DNA of 64,000 bases from Cloacibacillus porcorum (GTDB taxonomy: Bacteria; Synergistota; Synergistia; Synergistales; Synergistaceae), in the NCBI RefSeq assembly GCF_001701045.1, contig NZ_CP016757.1, positions 885,501 to 949,500 of the forward strand. Reading direction: 5' to 3'. How positions within the stretch are numbered: position 1 is the first letter of the stretch; each line of letters opens with the position of its first letter. Position numbers and translations under genes: made by a program. Positions 33,886 to 41,692 of the stretch are shown here, in pieces. The notes beneath the pieces are model-generated. The model ran no database searches and was not told the DNA's origin. It worked only from the letters and a program-made list of their open reading frames with translations.

Positions 33886-34176
33886 ATGATGAATCAGCAG
33901 GCACTTGGAATGATCGAGACAAAGGGACTCGTCCCCGCCATCGAGGCGGCGGATGCGATGGTGAAGGCGGCCAACGTCAGCCTTATCGGCAAGGTACAGG
34001 TGGGCGGCGGACTTGTGACCGTCATGGTGCGCGGCGACGTCGGCGCGGTAAAGGCCGCGACGGACGCTGGCGCGGCGGCGGCGGAGCGCGTAGGCGAACT
34101 GCTCTCCGTCCATGTGATCCCGCGTCCCGCGGATGACGTGGACTACCTCCTGCCGTCACTCAAGACAGAGGCGTAA
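33886..34176 (+). CDS. eutM: EutM-type hexameric shell protein (copy 1)
   Basis: A 96-residue canonical BMC-H protein: [49 protein letters not shown] and [15 protein letters not shown]. Hexamers tile the facets of the shell. GGAGG lies upstream; the start may be ATG 33886 or 33889. It is almost identical to the next gene, so the pair arose by recent duplication or is kept alike by conversion. Confidence 0.95.
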   Translation: MMNQQALGMIETKGLVPAIEAADAMVKAANVSLIGKVQVGGGLVTVMVRGDVGAVKAATDAGAAAAERVGELLSVHVIPRPADDVDYLLPSLKTEA

Positions 34177-34259
34177 AGTACCGCCGGCTGCACGCCGGCA
34201 TTATTGAAACATCCTCCTCACTGATATGAGGAAAAGATAAAAACAAAGGAGTGGCTGAA

Positions 34260-34544
34260 ATGGCAGACCAGCAGGCGCTTGGAATGATAGAGACAAAGGG
34301 GCTCGTCCCCGCGATAGAGGCCGCCGATGCGATGGTGAAGGCGGCTAACGTGAACCTCATCGGCAAAGTACATGTCGGCGGCGGCCTGGTGAGCGTTATG
34401 GTGCGCGGCGACGTCGGCGCGGTGAAGGCGGCGACGGACGCCGGAGCGGCGGCCGCCGAGAGGGTGGGCGAGCTTCGTTCCGTCCATGTGATCCCGCGTC
34501 CCGCGGCGGATGTCGACTACCTTTTGCCGACACTAAAAGATTAA
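34260..34544 (+). CDS. eutM: EutM-type hexameric shell protein (copy 2)
   Basis: A 94-residue BMC-H protein differing from copy 1 at only a few positions ([12 protein letters not shown] for [17 protein letters not shown] for LSVHV). AAAGGAG lies before ATG 34260, preferred over the GTG at 34251. The His for Gln change beside the pore loop could alter pore properties. The 80-base gap before it contains a GCCGGC-GCCGGC hairpin. Confidence 0.95.
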   Translation: MADQQALGMIETKGLVPAIEAADAMVKAANVNLIGKVHVGGGLVSVMVRGDVGAVKAATDAGAAAAERVGELRSVHVIPRPAADVDYLLPTLKD

Positions 34545-34572
34545 GCCGGGACGCTCTTAGGAGTTGATTCCC

Positions 34573-35340
34573 TTGAAAGTTATCACAGAGGCGATGCTGC
34601 GCGATGAACTGAAAAGAAGCGAAATCACGGAGTACCGCGTGCCGGATGGCATGATGCTTTCGCCCGCGGCGCGCGAATACCTGCAGCAGAGAAAGATAAA
34701 GATCAGCCGGGAGTCCGCCTCCGAGCGTCAGAAGGAGGCGGCGGTTCCCGCCGAAAGAACACCCGAAATGGCGGCGCCGCTGCAGGCGAAATACAGGGAT
34801 TACGAGACGGGCGCGCTCTACCTTGAAAAGCCGGAGTACATGACGCAGATCGAGGGCGACATGCTGGTGGTGAAGAACCATCCGCGGATAGCCTTCCGCG
34901 GCAAGCTGGACAGCCTTCAGGCACTCATCGTACTCGACCAGGCGATACTTAATGAGAAGACGGGCTACGGCAAAATGATCGCGGATCTTGACGACATCCT
35001 CGGCGTGCTGCGCGAAATAATGCGCTGCGACGCCCTTAACGAGCCGCTGCGCGTGGAAAAGATAATCGGCCTCACATCCGCCGAGCTGCGCGAGCGCTCG
35101 CACGCGCCGATGAAGTTCTTCCACGTGAAATACATGCGCCTGCCCGATTACAAAATGGGAATCGCCTACGCCCTGTTGAACCAACTGCGCACCGCGGTGC
35201 GCGAAGCGGAGGTGACGGCGGTGAACGCCTTTAAAAACGGAACGAACTACGAGCGGCAGGATATCCTCGAAATATTCAACCGCCTCTCAAGCGCCGTACA
35301 CATCATGATGTGTACCTATCTGCAGGAGAACAACATATGA
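34573..35340 (+). CDS. eutT: EutT-type corrinoid adenosyltransferase
   Basis: A 255-residue ATP:cob(I)alamin adenosyltransferase that makes adenosylcobalamin for EutBC. Residues 1-40 show the EutT N-terminal ITEAMLRDEL region. The PduO-like helical core contains LDSLQALIVLDQAILN, VLREIMRCDALNEPL and LNQLRTAVREAEV. The CCxxC metal motif of Salmonella EutT is absent here, so it may be a metal-independent form. TTG 34573 lies nine bases after GGAG and is the likeliest start. Its stop overlaps the pduL ATG. Confidence 0.88.
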   Translation: MKVITEAMLRDELKRSEITEYRVPDGMMLSPAAREYLQQRKIKISRESASERQKEAAVPAERTPEMAAPLQAKYRDYETGALYLEKPEYMTQIEGDMLVVKNHPRIAFRGKLDSLQALIVLDQAILNEKTGYGKMIADLDDILGVLREIMRCDALNEPLRVEKIIGLTSAELRERSHAPMKFFHVKYMRLPDYKMGIAYALLNQLRTAVREAEVTAVNAFKNGTNYERQDILEIFNRLSSAVHIMMCTYLQENNI

Positions 35341-35990
35341 GCGGCGCGGCGAACGGAATAACGGCGGCGGTCGTTGACCGCGTGATGGAGGCGATCGCGA
35401 AGGCCGGGCTCGTCGAGGTCGAGGTCTCGGCGCGCCATGTGCACCTCTCGCAAAAGGACTGGGAGGCCATATTCGGCACGGAAAAAAGCGACCTGACGCC
35501 GAAACGCCCCCTCTCCCAGCCGGGACAGTACCTCTCCGAGGAGCGCGTCAGCCTCATTACGCCGAAGGGACGGATGGACAGGGTCGCGGTGCTCGGCCCC
35601 TTCCGCGGACAGACGCAGGTGGAGCTCTCAAAGAGCGACTGTATCGCCCTCGGCATCGCCGCGCCGATACGCGAGTCGGGCCACATCGACGGCAGCGGCC
35701 GCATCACGATCGAGGGGCCGCGTGGGGCGGTGACGATTCCCCAGGGCGTGATAATCGCGAAGCGCCACGTCCACGTGCCGGAGACGACGGCGCGGCACCT
35801 GGGCTTTAAAAACGGCGAGATCGTCAGCGTCCAGCTCTTCACCGACCGGCCGGTGATCCTCCAGGACGTCGTGCTGCGCGTGAGCGATAAATTCAGCTAC
35901 CGCATGCACATAGACTTCGACGAGGCGAACGCCGCCGACGTGCGCGGCTTCACGCTGGGACAGATACTCAAACAGGAGCCGGTCAAATGA
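35337..35990 (+). CDS. pduL: PduL-type phosphotransacylase
   Basis: A 217-residue enzyme converting acetyl-CoA to acetyl-phosphate. Two PduL half-domains carry the zinc histidines SARHVHLS (about residue 34) and AKRHVHVP (about residue 145). The N-terminal helix (GITAAVVDRVMEAIAKAGLV) is a typical encapsulation peptide, placing it inside the shell. It replaces EutD, which is absent here. ATGA overlaps with eutT and with eutJ mark a tightly coupled run. Confidence 0.93.
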   Translation: MSGAANGITAAVVDRVMEAIAKAGLVEVEVSARHVHLSQKDWEAIFGTEKSDLTPKRPLSQPGQYLSEERVSLITPKGRMDRVAVLGPFRGQTQVELSKSDCIALGIAAPIRESGHIDGSGRITIEGPRGAVTIPQGVIIAKRHVHVPETTARHLGFKNGEIVSVQLFTDRPVILQDVVLRVSDKFSYRMHIDFDEANAADVRGFTLGQILKQEPVK

Positions 35991-36805
35991 TGGATCTGAA
36001 GAGGATAAACGCCTATATGGCGAAGGTGGCGGCCTCCGAAAAGAGGTGCTTCAAACCGGCGGGGAAAAAACTCAAGGCCGGGCTTGACCTCGGCACCGCC
36101 TATATAGTCATCGTCGTTCTCGACGAAAACGACAACCCAGTCGCCTGTGAAAAAGAGGCGGCGGGCGTGCTCCGCGACGGCGTCGTCGTCGATTACCAGG
36201 GGGCGCTCTCCGTCGTGCGGCGGCTCAAAGGCGAGCTCGAGCGGCGGCTGGGCACGGAGCTGACAAAGTGCGCGATCGCGATGCCCGCCGGCACCGAGGG
36301 CAGCGTCCGCACCCACCAGTACATCGCGGAGGGCGCGGGCTTCGAGGTTACGGAGATACTGGACGAGCCGACGGCGGCGAACTCCGTCTACAAGATAGAC
36401 AACGGCGTGGTCGTGGACATCGGCGGCGGCACCACAGGTCTCGCGGTCTTCAAAGACGGCGTCGTGGAAAAGATATATGACGAGCCGACCGGCGGGACTC
36501 ATCTGAGCCTCGTCCTCTCGGGAAACTACCGCATACCCTTTGAGCAGGCCGAGGCGGTGAAACAGGACTATAGAAAACACGGGGAGATATTCCCCATCGT
36601 ACGCCCCGTGATCGAAAAAATGGCGACGATCGTGGCGCGCAGCATAGACAGGAACGAGGCCGACACCATATACCTCTGCGGCGGGACAAGCTGTCTCACC
36701 GGTATTGAAGAGGTCTTTGAAAAGGTAACCGGCATCCATACGGTGAAGCCGGACGATCCCTTCCTCGTCACACCGGCGGGGATTGCGATGAACTGCAAGG
36801 TATAG
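35987..36805 (+). CDS. eutJ: EutJ chaperone-like protein
   Basis: A 272-residue Hsp70/actin-fold protein: AGLDLGTAYIVIVVLDENDN, VVDIGGGTTGLAVFKDG and LCGGTSCLTGIEEVFEK. EutJ is found in many Eut and Pdu loci and may aid assembly or enzyme repair; its exact function is not established. The start overlaps the pduL stop. A 9-bp hairpin (CTCCGGCGG / CCGCCGGAG, 36828-36860) lies in the gap that follows. Confidence 0.9.
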   Translation: MMDLKRINAYMAKVAASEKRCFKPAGKKLKAGLDLGTAYIVIVVLDENDNPVACEKEAAGVLRDGVVVDYQGALSVVRRLKGELERRLGTELTKCAIAMPAGTEGSVRTHQYIAEGAGFEVTEILDEPTAANSVYKIDNGVVVDIGGGTTGLAVFKDGVVEKIYDEPTGGTHLSLVLSGNYRIPFEQAEAVKQDYRKHGEIFPIVRPVIEKMATIVARSIDRNEADTIYLCGGTSCLTGIEEVFEKVTGIHTVKPDDPFLVTPAGIAMNCKV

Positions 36806-36917
36806 CCGGCCGCTGATCAGATGCGCCCTCCGGCGGGCAAAGTAAGTTCGGCCGCCGGAGATATGGTTTATTTTTGCGGCGCAAATCAGCGGCTATACAG
36901 GAAAGGAGGCTGCCCGG

Positions 36918-37205
36918 ATGAATTACGAAAAGCTGATCGCGGAGATTGTAACGCGCGTCATTGAAAAGCTGGAGGCGCTCGAAAGAGAAAAAGCTCCCTG
37001 CGCGCCCTCTTCCCACGTCCCTGAAAGGGAGCGGGAGACCCCGCGCGCGGAGGTACGGCTTGAAAAACGGGTAATAACGGAAAAGGACATCGTCGAGGCA
37101 CGCAGAGGCGGGGCCTCGGCGGTACGGATCGCGGAACGCGCGATAATGACGGATCTGGCCAAAGAATACGCGCATGCGCACGATATAGCCGTAAAACGCG
37201 GCTGA
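36918..37205 (+). CDS. small microcompartment-associated protein
   Basis: A 95-residue protein not assigned to a named family. Residues 1-22 (YEKLIAEIVTRVIEKLEAL) form an amphipathic helix like encapsulation peptides, joined by a Pro/Glu-rich linker to a short segment ITEKDIVEARRGGASAVRI, then ERAIMTDLAKEYAHAHDI. A similar ITPLAKDYAKEHGI-type segment occurs near the ends of several microcompartment enzymes. AAAGGAGG precedes the ATG. It may be an adaptor or a detached domain; function unknown. Confidence 0.7.
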   Translation: MNYEKLIAEIVTRVIEKLEALEREKAPCAPSSHVPERERETPRAEVRLEKRVITEKDIVEARRGGASAVRIAERAIMTDLAKEYAHAHDIAVKRG

Positions 37206-37219
37206 CGGAGGAATGAACG

Positions 37220-37504
37220 ATGAAGGTCGCAAGAGTGATAGGCAATATATGGGCTACGCGCAAGGAACAGAAGCTCTCCGGCTTCACCCTCTTGATCCTT
37301 CAGCGCATAAACATAACGACGGGAGAGGACGACGGAGCGCCGATCGTCGCGGCGGATATGATCGGCGCGGGCTGCGGCGAAATGGTGCTCTTCGTCGGAG
37401 GCAGTTCGGCGCGCAGCGCCGCGGGCGACATGTCGCTCCCCGTGGACGCCACCGTCGTGGCGATAGTCGACAACTTTGAGCTGCCCGGCTGCAAGAGGGA
37501 GTGA
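37220..37504 (+). CDS. eutN: EutN pentameric shell protein
   Basis: A 94-residue BMC-P (CcmL/EutN) protein: MKVARVIGNIWATRKEQKLSGFTLLIL, then GAGCGEMVLFVGGSSAR. Pentamers cap the vertices of the icosahedral shell. GGAGG precedes the ATG. The pduS-like gene begins four bases after its stop. Confidence 0.95.
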   Translation: MKVARVIGNIWATRKEQKLSGFTLLILQRINITTGEDDGAPIVAADMIGAGCGEMVLFVGGSSARSAAGDMSLPVDATVVAIVDNFELPGCKRE

Positions 37505-37508
37505 AAAG

Positions 37509-38855
37509 ATGGAATTATTAGAGGCGATAAAATGGGCCGGCGTGGTTGGCGAGGGCGGCGCGGGCTTCCCGACCTACGCGAAACTCAATACCAGGGCCGA
37601 ATGCTTTATAGTGAACGGGGCGGAATGTGAACCGCTCATCGAGACGGATAAATACCTCATGCGCACCTTCCCCGAAGAGATCATCGCGGGTACGGCCGCG
37701 GTATCCGCCCATCTCGGCGCGAAACGCACCGTCGTCGCCCTTAAGGAAAAATACGAGGCGGAGGCGGCGGCCCTCTCGGCGGCGATCGAAAAAAGCGGCG
37801 CGGACATTGAGATCGTGAAGATGCCCGCCTTCTACCCCGCGGGCGACGAACATACGATGGTCTACTACGTGACGGGGCGCAGCATCCCCGCGCGCGGCAT
37901 CCCGATCAGCGTCGGCTGCGTCGTGGACAACGTCGGCACGATGCGCAGCGTCCACGAGGCGCTTGAGGGCCGTCAGGTGACGGACAAATACCTCTCCGTC
38001 ACGGGAGCGGTGCGCGAGCCGGTGATGCTCCGCGTGCCGGTCGGCACCTCCTTCCGCGAATGCGTGGCTCTCGCGGGGACGAAGCTCTCCGAATACGCCG
38101 TGATAAACGGCGGCCCGATGATGGGGCTGGTCCTCTCGGAAAAAGAGAAGATCGACGCCGCCGTCGTGACCAAGACGACGGGAAACATCCTCGTCCTGCC
38201 GCCGGACCACTACCTCGTGGGCCGTTCAAAACTTAAAATGCAGCGGATACGCCTCCAGTCGCGCAGCGCCTGCATACAGTGCCGCTACTGCACCGACCTC
38301 TGCCCGCGCTGGCTGATCGGCCAGGAGATGGAGCCGCATATGGTGATGCGCGGCCTCTGGATGGAAGGGCAGATAAAGGACGACGCGGAATTCGTGCGCG
38401 CCTTCGGCGATGCGATGAACTGCTGCAGCTGCGGGATATGCGAACTCTACGCCTGCCCGATGAATCTCTCTCCGCGCCGCGTCAACGAATACTTTAAAGG
38501 GGTACTGCGCTCGCGCGGCCTTGAATCGCCGGTCGATCCGCATCCCGAGGCGCGCGGCTCTTTCAGCGACAGGCTGATACCGACCGAGAGGCTTGTCGCG
38601 CGCCTCGGCCTCCGCGACTACTATCCGGGACACGCGGAACGCTGCCTTGAATACCAGCCGAGGACGGTCTACATACCCTTCCGGCAGAGCATCGGCAGGG
38701 CGGCGGAGGCGGTCGTGGCGGAGGGCGCGGCGGTGCGGCGCGGCGACCTGCTCGCGAAGGCCGCGGAGGGGCTCTCCTCAAATATCTACGCGAGCATAGA
38801 CGGAACGGTAAGAGATATCAGCGTGCAGGGCGCGCGCATAGTGAGCGGGGTGTAA
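37509..38855 (+). CDS. pduS: PduS-like Fe-S/flavin corrinoid reductase (RnfC-like)
   Basis: A 448-residue RnfC-type protein. The N-terminal flavin/NADH part begins VVGEGGAGFPTYAKL and includes VNGAECEPLIETDKYLM. Two 4Fe-4S motifs follow: CIQCRYCTDLCP (about residue 258) and CCSCGICELYACP (about residue 303). PduS reduces cob(III)alamin and can pass electrons through the shell. GGGAGTG lies before ATG 37509, chosen over the upstream start inside eutN. Pairing with the PduT-like protein downstream suggests an electron conduit in this Eut compartment. Confidence 0.9.
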   Translation: MELLEAIKWAGVVGEGGAGFPTYAKLNTRAECFIVNGAECEPLIETDKYLMRTFPEEIIAGTAAVSAHLGAKRTVVALKEKYEAEAAALSAAIEKSGADIEIVKMPAFYPAGDEHTMVYYVTGRSIPARGIPISVGCVVDNVGTMRSVHEALEGRQVTDKYLSVTGAVREPVMLRVPVGTSFRECVALAGTKLSEYAVINGGPMMGLVLSEKEKIDAAVVTKTTGNILVLPPDHYLVGRSKLKMQRIRLQSRSACIQCRYCTDLCPRWLIGQEMEPHMVMRGLWMEGQIKDDAEFVRAFGDAMNCCSCGICELYACPMNLSPRRVNEYFKGVLRSRGLESPVDPHPEARGSFSDRLIPTERLVARLGLRDYYPGHAERCLEYQPRTVYIPFRQSIGRAAEAVVAEGAAVRRGDLLAKAAEGLSSNIYASIDGTVRDISVQGARIVSGV

Positions 38856-38861
38856 ACGAAG

Positions 38862-39401
38862 ATGGGAAACGCCATAGGAATGATAGAGCTATCGAGCATC
38901 GCGGAGGGTATCAACACCGCCGACGCGATGGTGAAGGCGGCGAATGTCGAACTTATCCACGCCTCGACCATCTGCCCCGGCAAATACATAACGATAGTAC
39001 ACGGGGAGGTCGGTGCGGTGCGCGCCGCGATGAGCGCGGGGCAGACGGCGGCGGGACACTACGTCGTCGACGAACTGCTGATACCGAACATCGATCCGCA
39101 GATATGCCCGGCGATCATGATGACCACCCGCCCCGGCGAGATAGAGGCGGTCGGCGTCATGGAATACTTCTCCGTCGCCTCGGCGATAACGGCGGCGGAC
39201 ATCGCGGCGAAGGCCGCTAACGTGAGACTCATAGAGATACGCATCGGCTTCGCGATCGGCGGCAAGGGCTTCGTCACCCTCACGGGCGACGTCGGTTCTG
39301 TGCGCGCCGCCGTCGCCGCGGCGACGAAGGAGGAGGCGCTGCTGGTCTCCAAGACGGTCATCCCGCGCCCCTCCAAACAGCTCGTCGAGAAACTTATATA
39401 G
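38862..39401 (+). CDS. pduT: PduT-like tandem-BMC shell protein with pore cysteine
   Basis: A 179-residue protein with two BMC domains (about 1-90 and 95-179) forming trimers. Cys38 in STICPGKY matches the residue that ligates a 4Fe-4S cluster in the central pore of PduT. It would pass electrons between the cytosol and the lumen, with PduS as partner. The gene starts six bases after the pduS stop. Confidence 0.92.
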   Translation: MGNAIGMIELSSIAEGINTADAMVKAANVELIHASTICPGKYITIVHGEVGAVRAAMSAGQTAAGHYVVDELLIPNIDPQICPAIMMTTRPGEIEAVGVMEYFSVASAITAADIAAKAANVRLIEIRIGFAIGGKGFVTLTGDVGSVRAAVAAATKEEALLVSKTVIPRPSKQLVEKLI

Positions 39402-39467
39402 ACGCGGGTAAAAATGGGAAACGGCGGCGCGGCCGCTTTGCGAAAAACAGGAAAGAGGGAATGGTAA

Positions 39468-40691
39468 ATGTTTGACGAACTGATCGGCAACCTTTCAAAC
39501 ATACAGGTGTTCACGGAAAGCCTGCACAGCTGGATCAGCAATCTATCGGTCAACTCGGCGATCATCTTCGTGATGATGATATTCATGCTGCTCGGCGCGA
39601 TAGACAAAATACGCGGCAACAAATGGGGCTACGGGGAAGAGTTCGACAATGGCTTCAACGCGATGGGGCCGCTTGCCATCGCGATGGCTGGCGTCGTCGC
39701 CGCCGCGCCGGTGCTGGCGATAATCCTCAAGCCGATAATCGTCCCCATCTACGGCATGGTCGGCTCCGACGCCTCGATGTTCGCGACGACGCTGCTCGCC
39801 TGCGACATGGGCGGGTACCCGCTCGCGATGAAGCTCGCCGCCAACGATTCGATCGGAAACTTCTCAGGGCTGATACTCGGCACGATGATGGGGCCGACTA
39901 TCGTCTTCACGATCCCCGTCGCGCTCTCGATCATCAAGGTGCAGGACCGCCCCTATCTCGGCGCGGGCGTCCTCGCGGGGCTCATCACCATTCCGCTCGG
40001 CTGCATCGCGGGAGGCCTGCTGATGAACATGACCCCCTACAAGATAAATCTCGCGACGATCCTCGTGAACCTCATCCCCGTCATCATCATCGCGGGACTT
40101 ATCTGCGTCGGCCTCTGGTTCCGGCCGCAGAAGATGATAAACGGCTTCAACGTCTTCGGCTCGGCGGTCACGATACTGATAACGATCCTCACCGCCATCG
40201 CGGTATTTGAATACCAGACCGGCATCCACTTCCCGCTCTTTGACCAGATGGTCGTCCCCGCGGAAGAGGGCGGCAGCATACCGCTGGAAGACGGGCTGCT
40301 GATCTGCGGCCAGATCGCGACCGTGCTCATCGGCGCCTTCCCGATGGTCAAGTGGATCACGCGCACCTTCGGCGGCGCGCTGGAGGCGGTCGGACGCCAC
40401 CTCGGAATGAACGAGGAGGCGGCAGCCGGTATGGTCGCGAACCTTGCCAACAACATCGCGATGTTCAATATCTTTGAGAAGATGGACCCGAAGGGCAAGC
40501 TGCTTAACGTGGCCTTCACCGTATCGGCGGCCTTCGTCTTCGGAGACCACCTCGGATTCACCGCGGGGGCCAACCCGGAGATGATCTTCCCCGTAGTCGT
40601 CGGCAAACTCGTCGCCGGTATCACGGCGGTGATCCTCGCGAACTTCCTCGCGCCGATGCTGCTCGCGAAGATAAAAGAGGCAAAGGCCTGA
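39468..40691 (+). CDS. eutH: ethanolamine permease EutH
   Basis: A 407-residue membrane protein with about ten to eleven hydrophobic segments. Family landmarks are RGNKWGYGEEFDNGFNAMGPLAIAMAGV, LACDMGGYPLAMKLA and VFGDHLGFTAGANPEM. EutH imports ethanolamine, mainly when it is protonated and scarce. It is the only transporter in the operon. A GC-rich hairpin lies just before its ribosome site. Confidence 0.95.
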   Translation: MFDELIGNLSNIQVFTESLHSWISNLSVNSAIIFVMMIFMLLGAIDKIRGNKWGYGEEFDNGFNAMGPLAIAMAGVVAAAPVLAIILKPIIVPIYGMVGSDASMFATTLLACDMGGYPLAMKLAANDSIGNFSGLILGTMMGPTIVFTIPVALSIIKVQDRPYLGAGVLAGLITIPLGCIAGGLLMNMTPYKINLATILVNLIPVIIIAGLICVGLWFRPQKMINGFNVFGSAVTILITILTAIAVFEYQTGIHFPLFDQMVVPAEEGGSIPLEDGLLICGQIATVLIGAFPMVKWITRTFGGALEAVGRHLGMNEEAAAGMVANLANNIAMFNIFEKMDPKGKLLNVAFTVSAAFVFGDHLGFTAGANPEMIFPVVVGKLVAGITAVILANFLAPMLLAKIKEAKA

Positions 40692-40758
40692 TGTCATGCC
40701 GGGTCTCTGCGAGGGCGGCTGCGCAGGCTGCCCGATAGTCAAAGAGGAGGCAAAAGAA

Positions 40759-41214
40759 ATGGAAAATACAAATAAAATGAACGTCAGCGAACAGATGCTG
40801 CGGGAGATAGTGACCGAGGTGATACAGGGCCTCGCCGCCCGCCGTCCCGAGTCCGGCGGCTTCACGAAGGTCGTGGACCCGAGCGGCATAATCCTCATCA
40901 AGAGCGAGACGGTAAAATGTGAGCCCTTCCAGGGCGAACCAGGAGTGAGGCTCAAGGATGTTGTGACGCTGGAGGAGGCGCCGCGCATCGGCGCGGGCAT
41001 CATGGAGCTTGACGGGGCGAACTTTGAGTGGACGCTGACCTACGACGAATACGACGTGGTATTCGAGGGGGTCCTCGAAATAGAGATCGACGGCCGCGTC
41101 GTGACCGGTAAGCCGGGGGACATCATATACATCCCGAAGGGGAGCCACATCCACTTCCGGACGCCGAAGACCGCGAGGTACGCGTATTTCGTTTATCCCG
41201 CTAACTGGCAGTAA
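40759..41214 (+). CDS. eutQ: EutQ cupin protein
   Basis: A 151-residue cupin of the EutQ family, some of which act as acetate kinases. An N-terminal amphipathic helix (SEQMLREIVTEVIQGLA) is followed by the cupin barrel (GAGIMELDGANFEWTLTYDEYDVVFEGVLEIEIDG, GDIIYIPKGSHIHF). GAGGAGG lies eight bases before ATG 40759. A longer frame starts at ATG 40696 and would add a Cys-rich leader (CEGGCAGCP). If used, the protein would have a possible metal site. The stop is embedded in the left end of the hairpin element that follows. Confidence 0.88.
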   Translation: MENTNKMNVSEQMLREIVTEVIQGLAARRPESGGFTKVVDPSGIILIKSETVKCEPFQGEPGVRLKDVVTLEEAPRIGAGIMELDGANFEWTLTYDEYDVVFEGVLEIEIDGRVVTGKPGDIIYIPKGSHIHFRTPKTARYAYFVYPANWQ

Positions 41215-41219
41215 ATCGG

Positions 41220-41348
41220 TAAATCGGCGTTTATAAGCACGATTTGCGTCATAAAACGGTGGCTCCGAATCCTCGCCGTATGAAGATACGGCTCCGGTAT
41301 CGGAACCACCATTTTATTTAGCAACTCGCACTTCTAAACGCCGATTTA
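41220..41348. repeat. inverted hairpin element, left copy
   Basis: A 129-bp imperfect palindrome. The ends are TAAATCGGCGTTTA and TAAACGCCGATTTA. The apex is CTCGCCGTAT-GAAG-ATACGGCTCCGG. The middle stem is GGTGGCTCCGA with TCGGAACCACC. It lies directly after the eutQ stop and is an inverted relative of the copy at 41560-41687. Confidence 0.9.
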
Positions 41349-41559
41349 CCATCCTGGCCGTAAAGGCAAAGCTATCATTTGCCATAGTCTTGTCGCTCCG
41401 GCCTCCGAGCCGGAGCCCAGCGCCTTCAGGGCTGACTACGAAATGCGAGAAAAACAAGACTCTGGATGCCGGGTCAAGCCCGGCATGACAAATCAAACAA
41501 AAATACATCGTTTAGTCTACCGGAGCTAAACTGCTATTTATCATTGACCCCATCGAAGA
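41349..41559. repeat. hairpin cluster with a dispersed-repeat signature
   Basis: Between the two inverted elements lie further hairpins: AGTCTTGT / ACAAGACT arms (about 41388-41462) enclosing CTCCGGC-GCCGGAG, and ATGCCGGG / CCCGGCAT (about 41466-41486). Sequences of the form GGATGCCGGGTCAAGCCCGG are common intergenic repeats in bacteria, and their translation (CHAGLDPASR) is a known source of false ORFs. No gene is supported here. Confidence 0.7.
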
Positions 41560-41687
41560 TAAATCGGCGTTTAGACGTGCTGGATGCTAAATAACTTGCC
41601 CCCTGAGTACCGGAGCCGTATTTGCATACGGCGAGGACACTCAGGGGGCAAGTTATGACGCAGACAGTGCGTATAAACGCCGATTTA
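41560..41687. repeat. inverted hairpin element, right copy
   Basis: A 128-bp imperfect palindrome, inverted with respect to 41220-41348. It has the same ends and apex (CCGGAGCCGTAT-TTGC-ATACGGCGAGG), but the middle stem is ACTTGCCCCCTGAGT with ACTCAGGGGGCAAGT, unrelated in sequence to the left copy yet perfectly paired. It ends five bases short of the metQ stop. Confidence 0.9.
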
Positions 41688-41692
41688 CAGAT

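Noticed and set aside
41314-41508. 64-residue frame containing CHAGLDPASR
   Set aside because: This is the usual false translation of a common intergenic hairpin repeat, not a protein gene.
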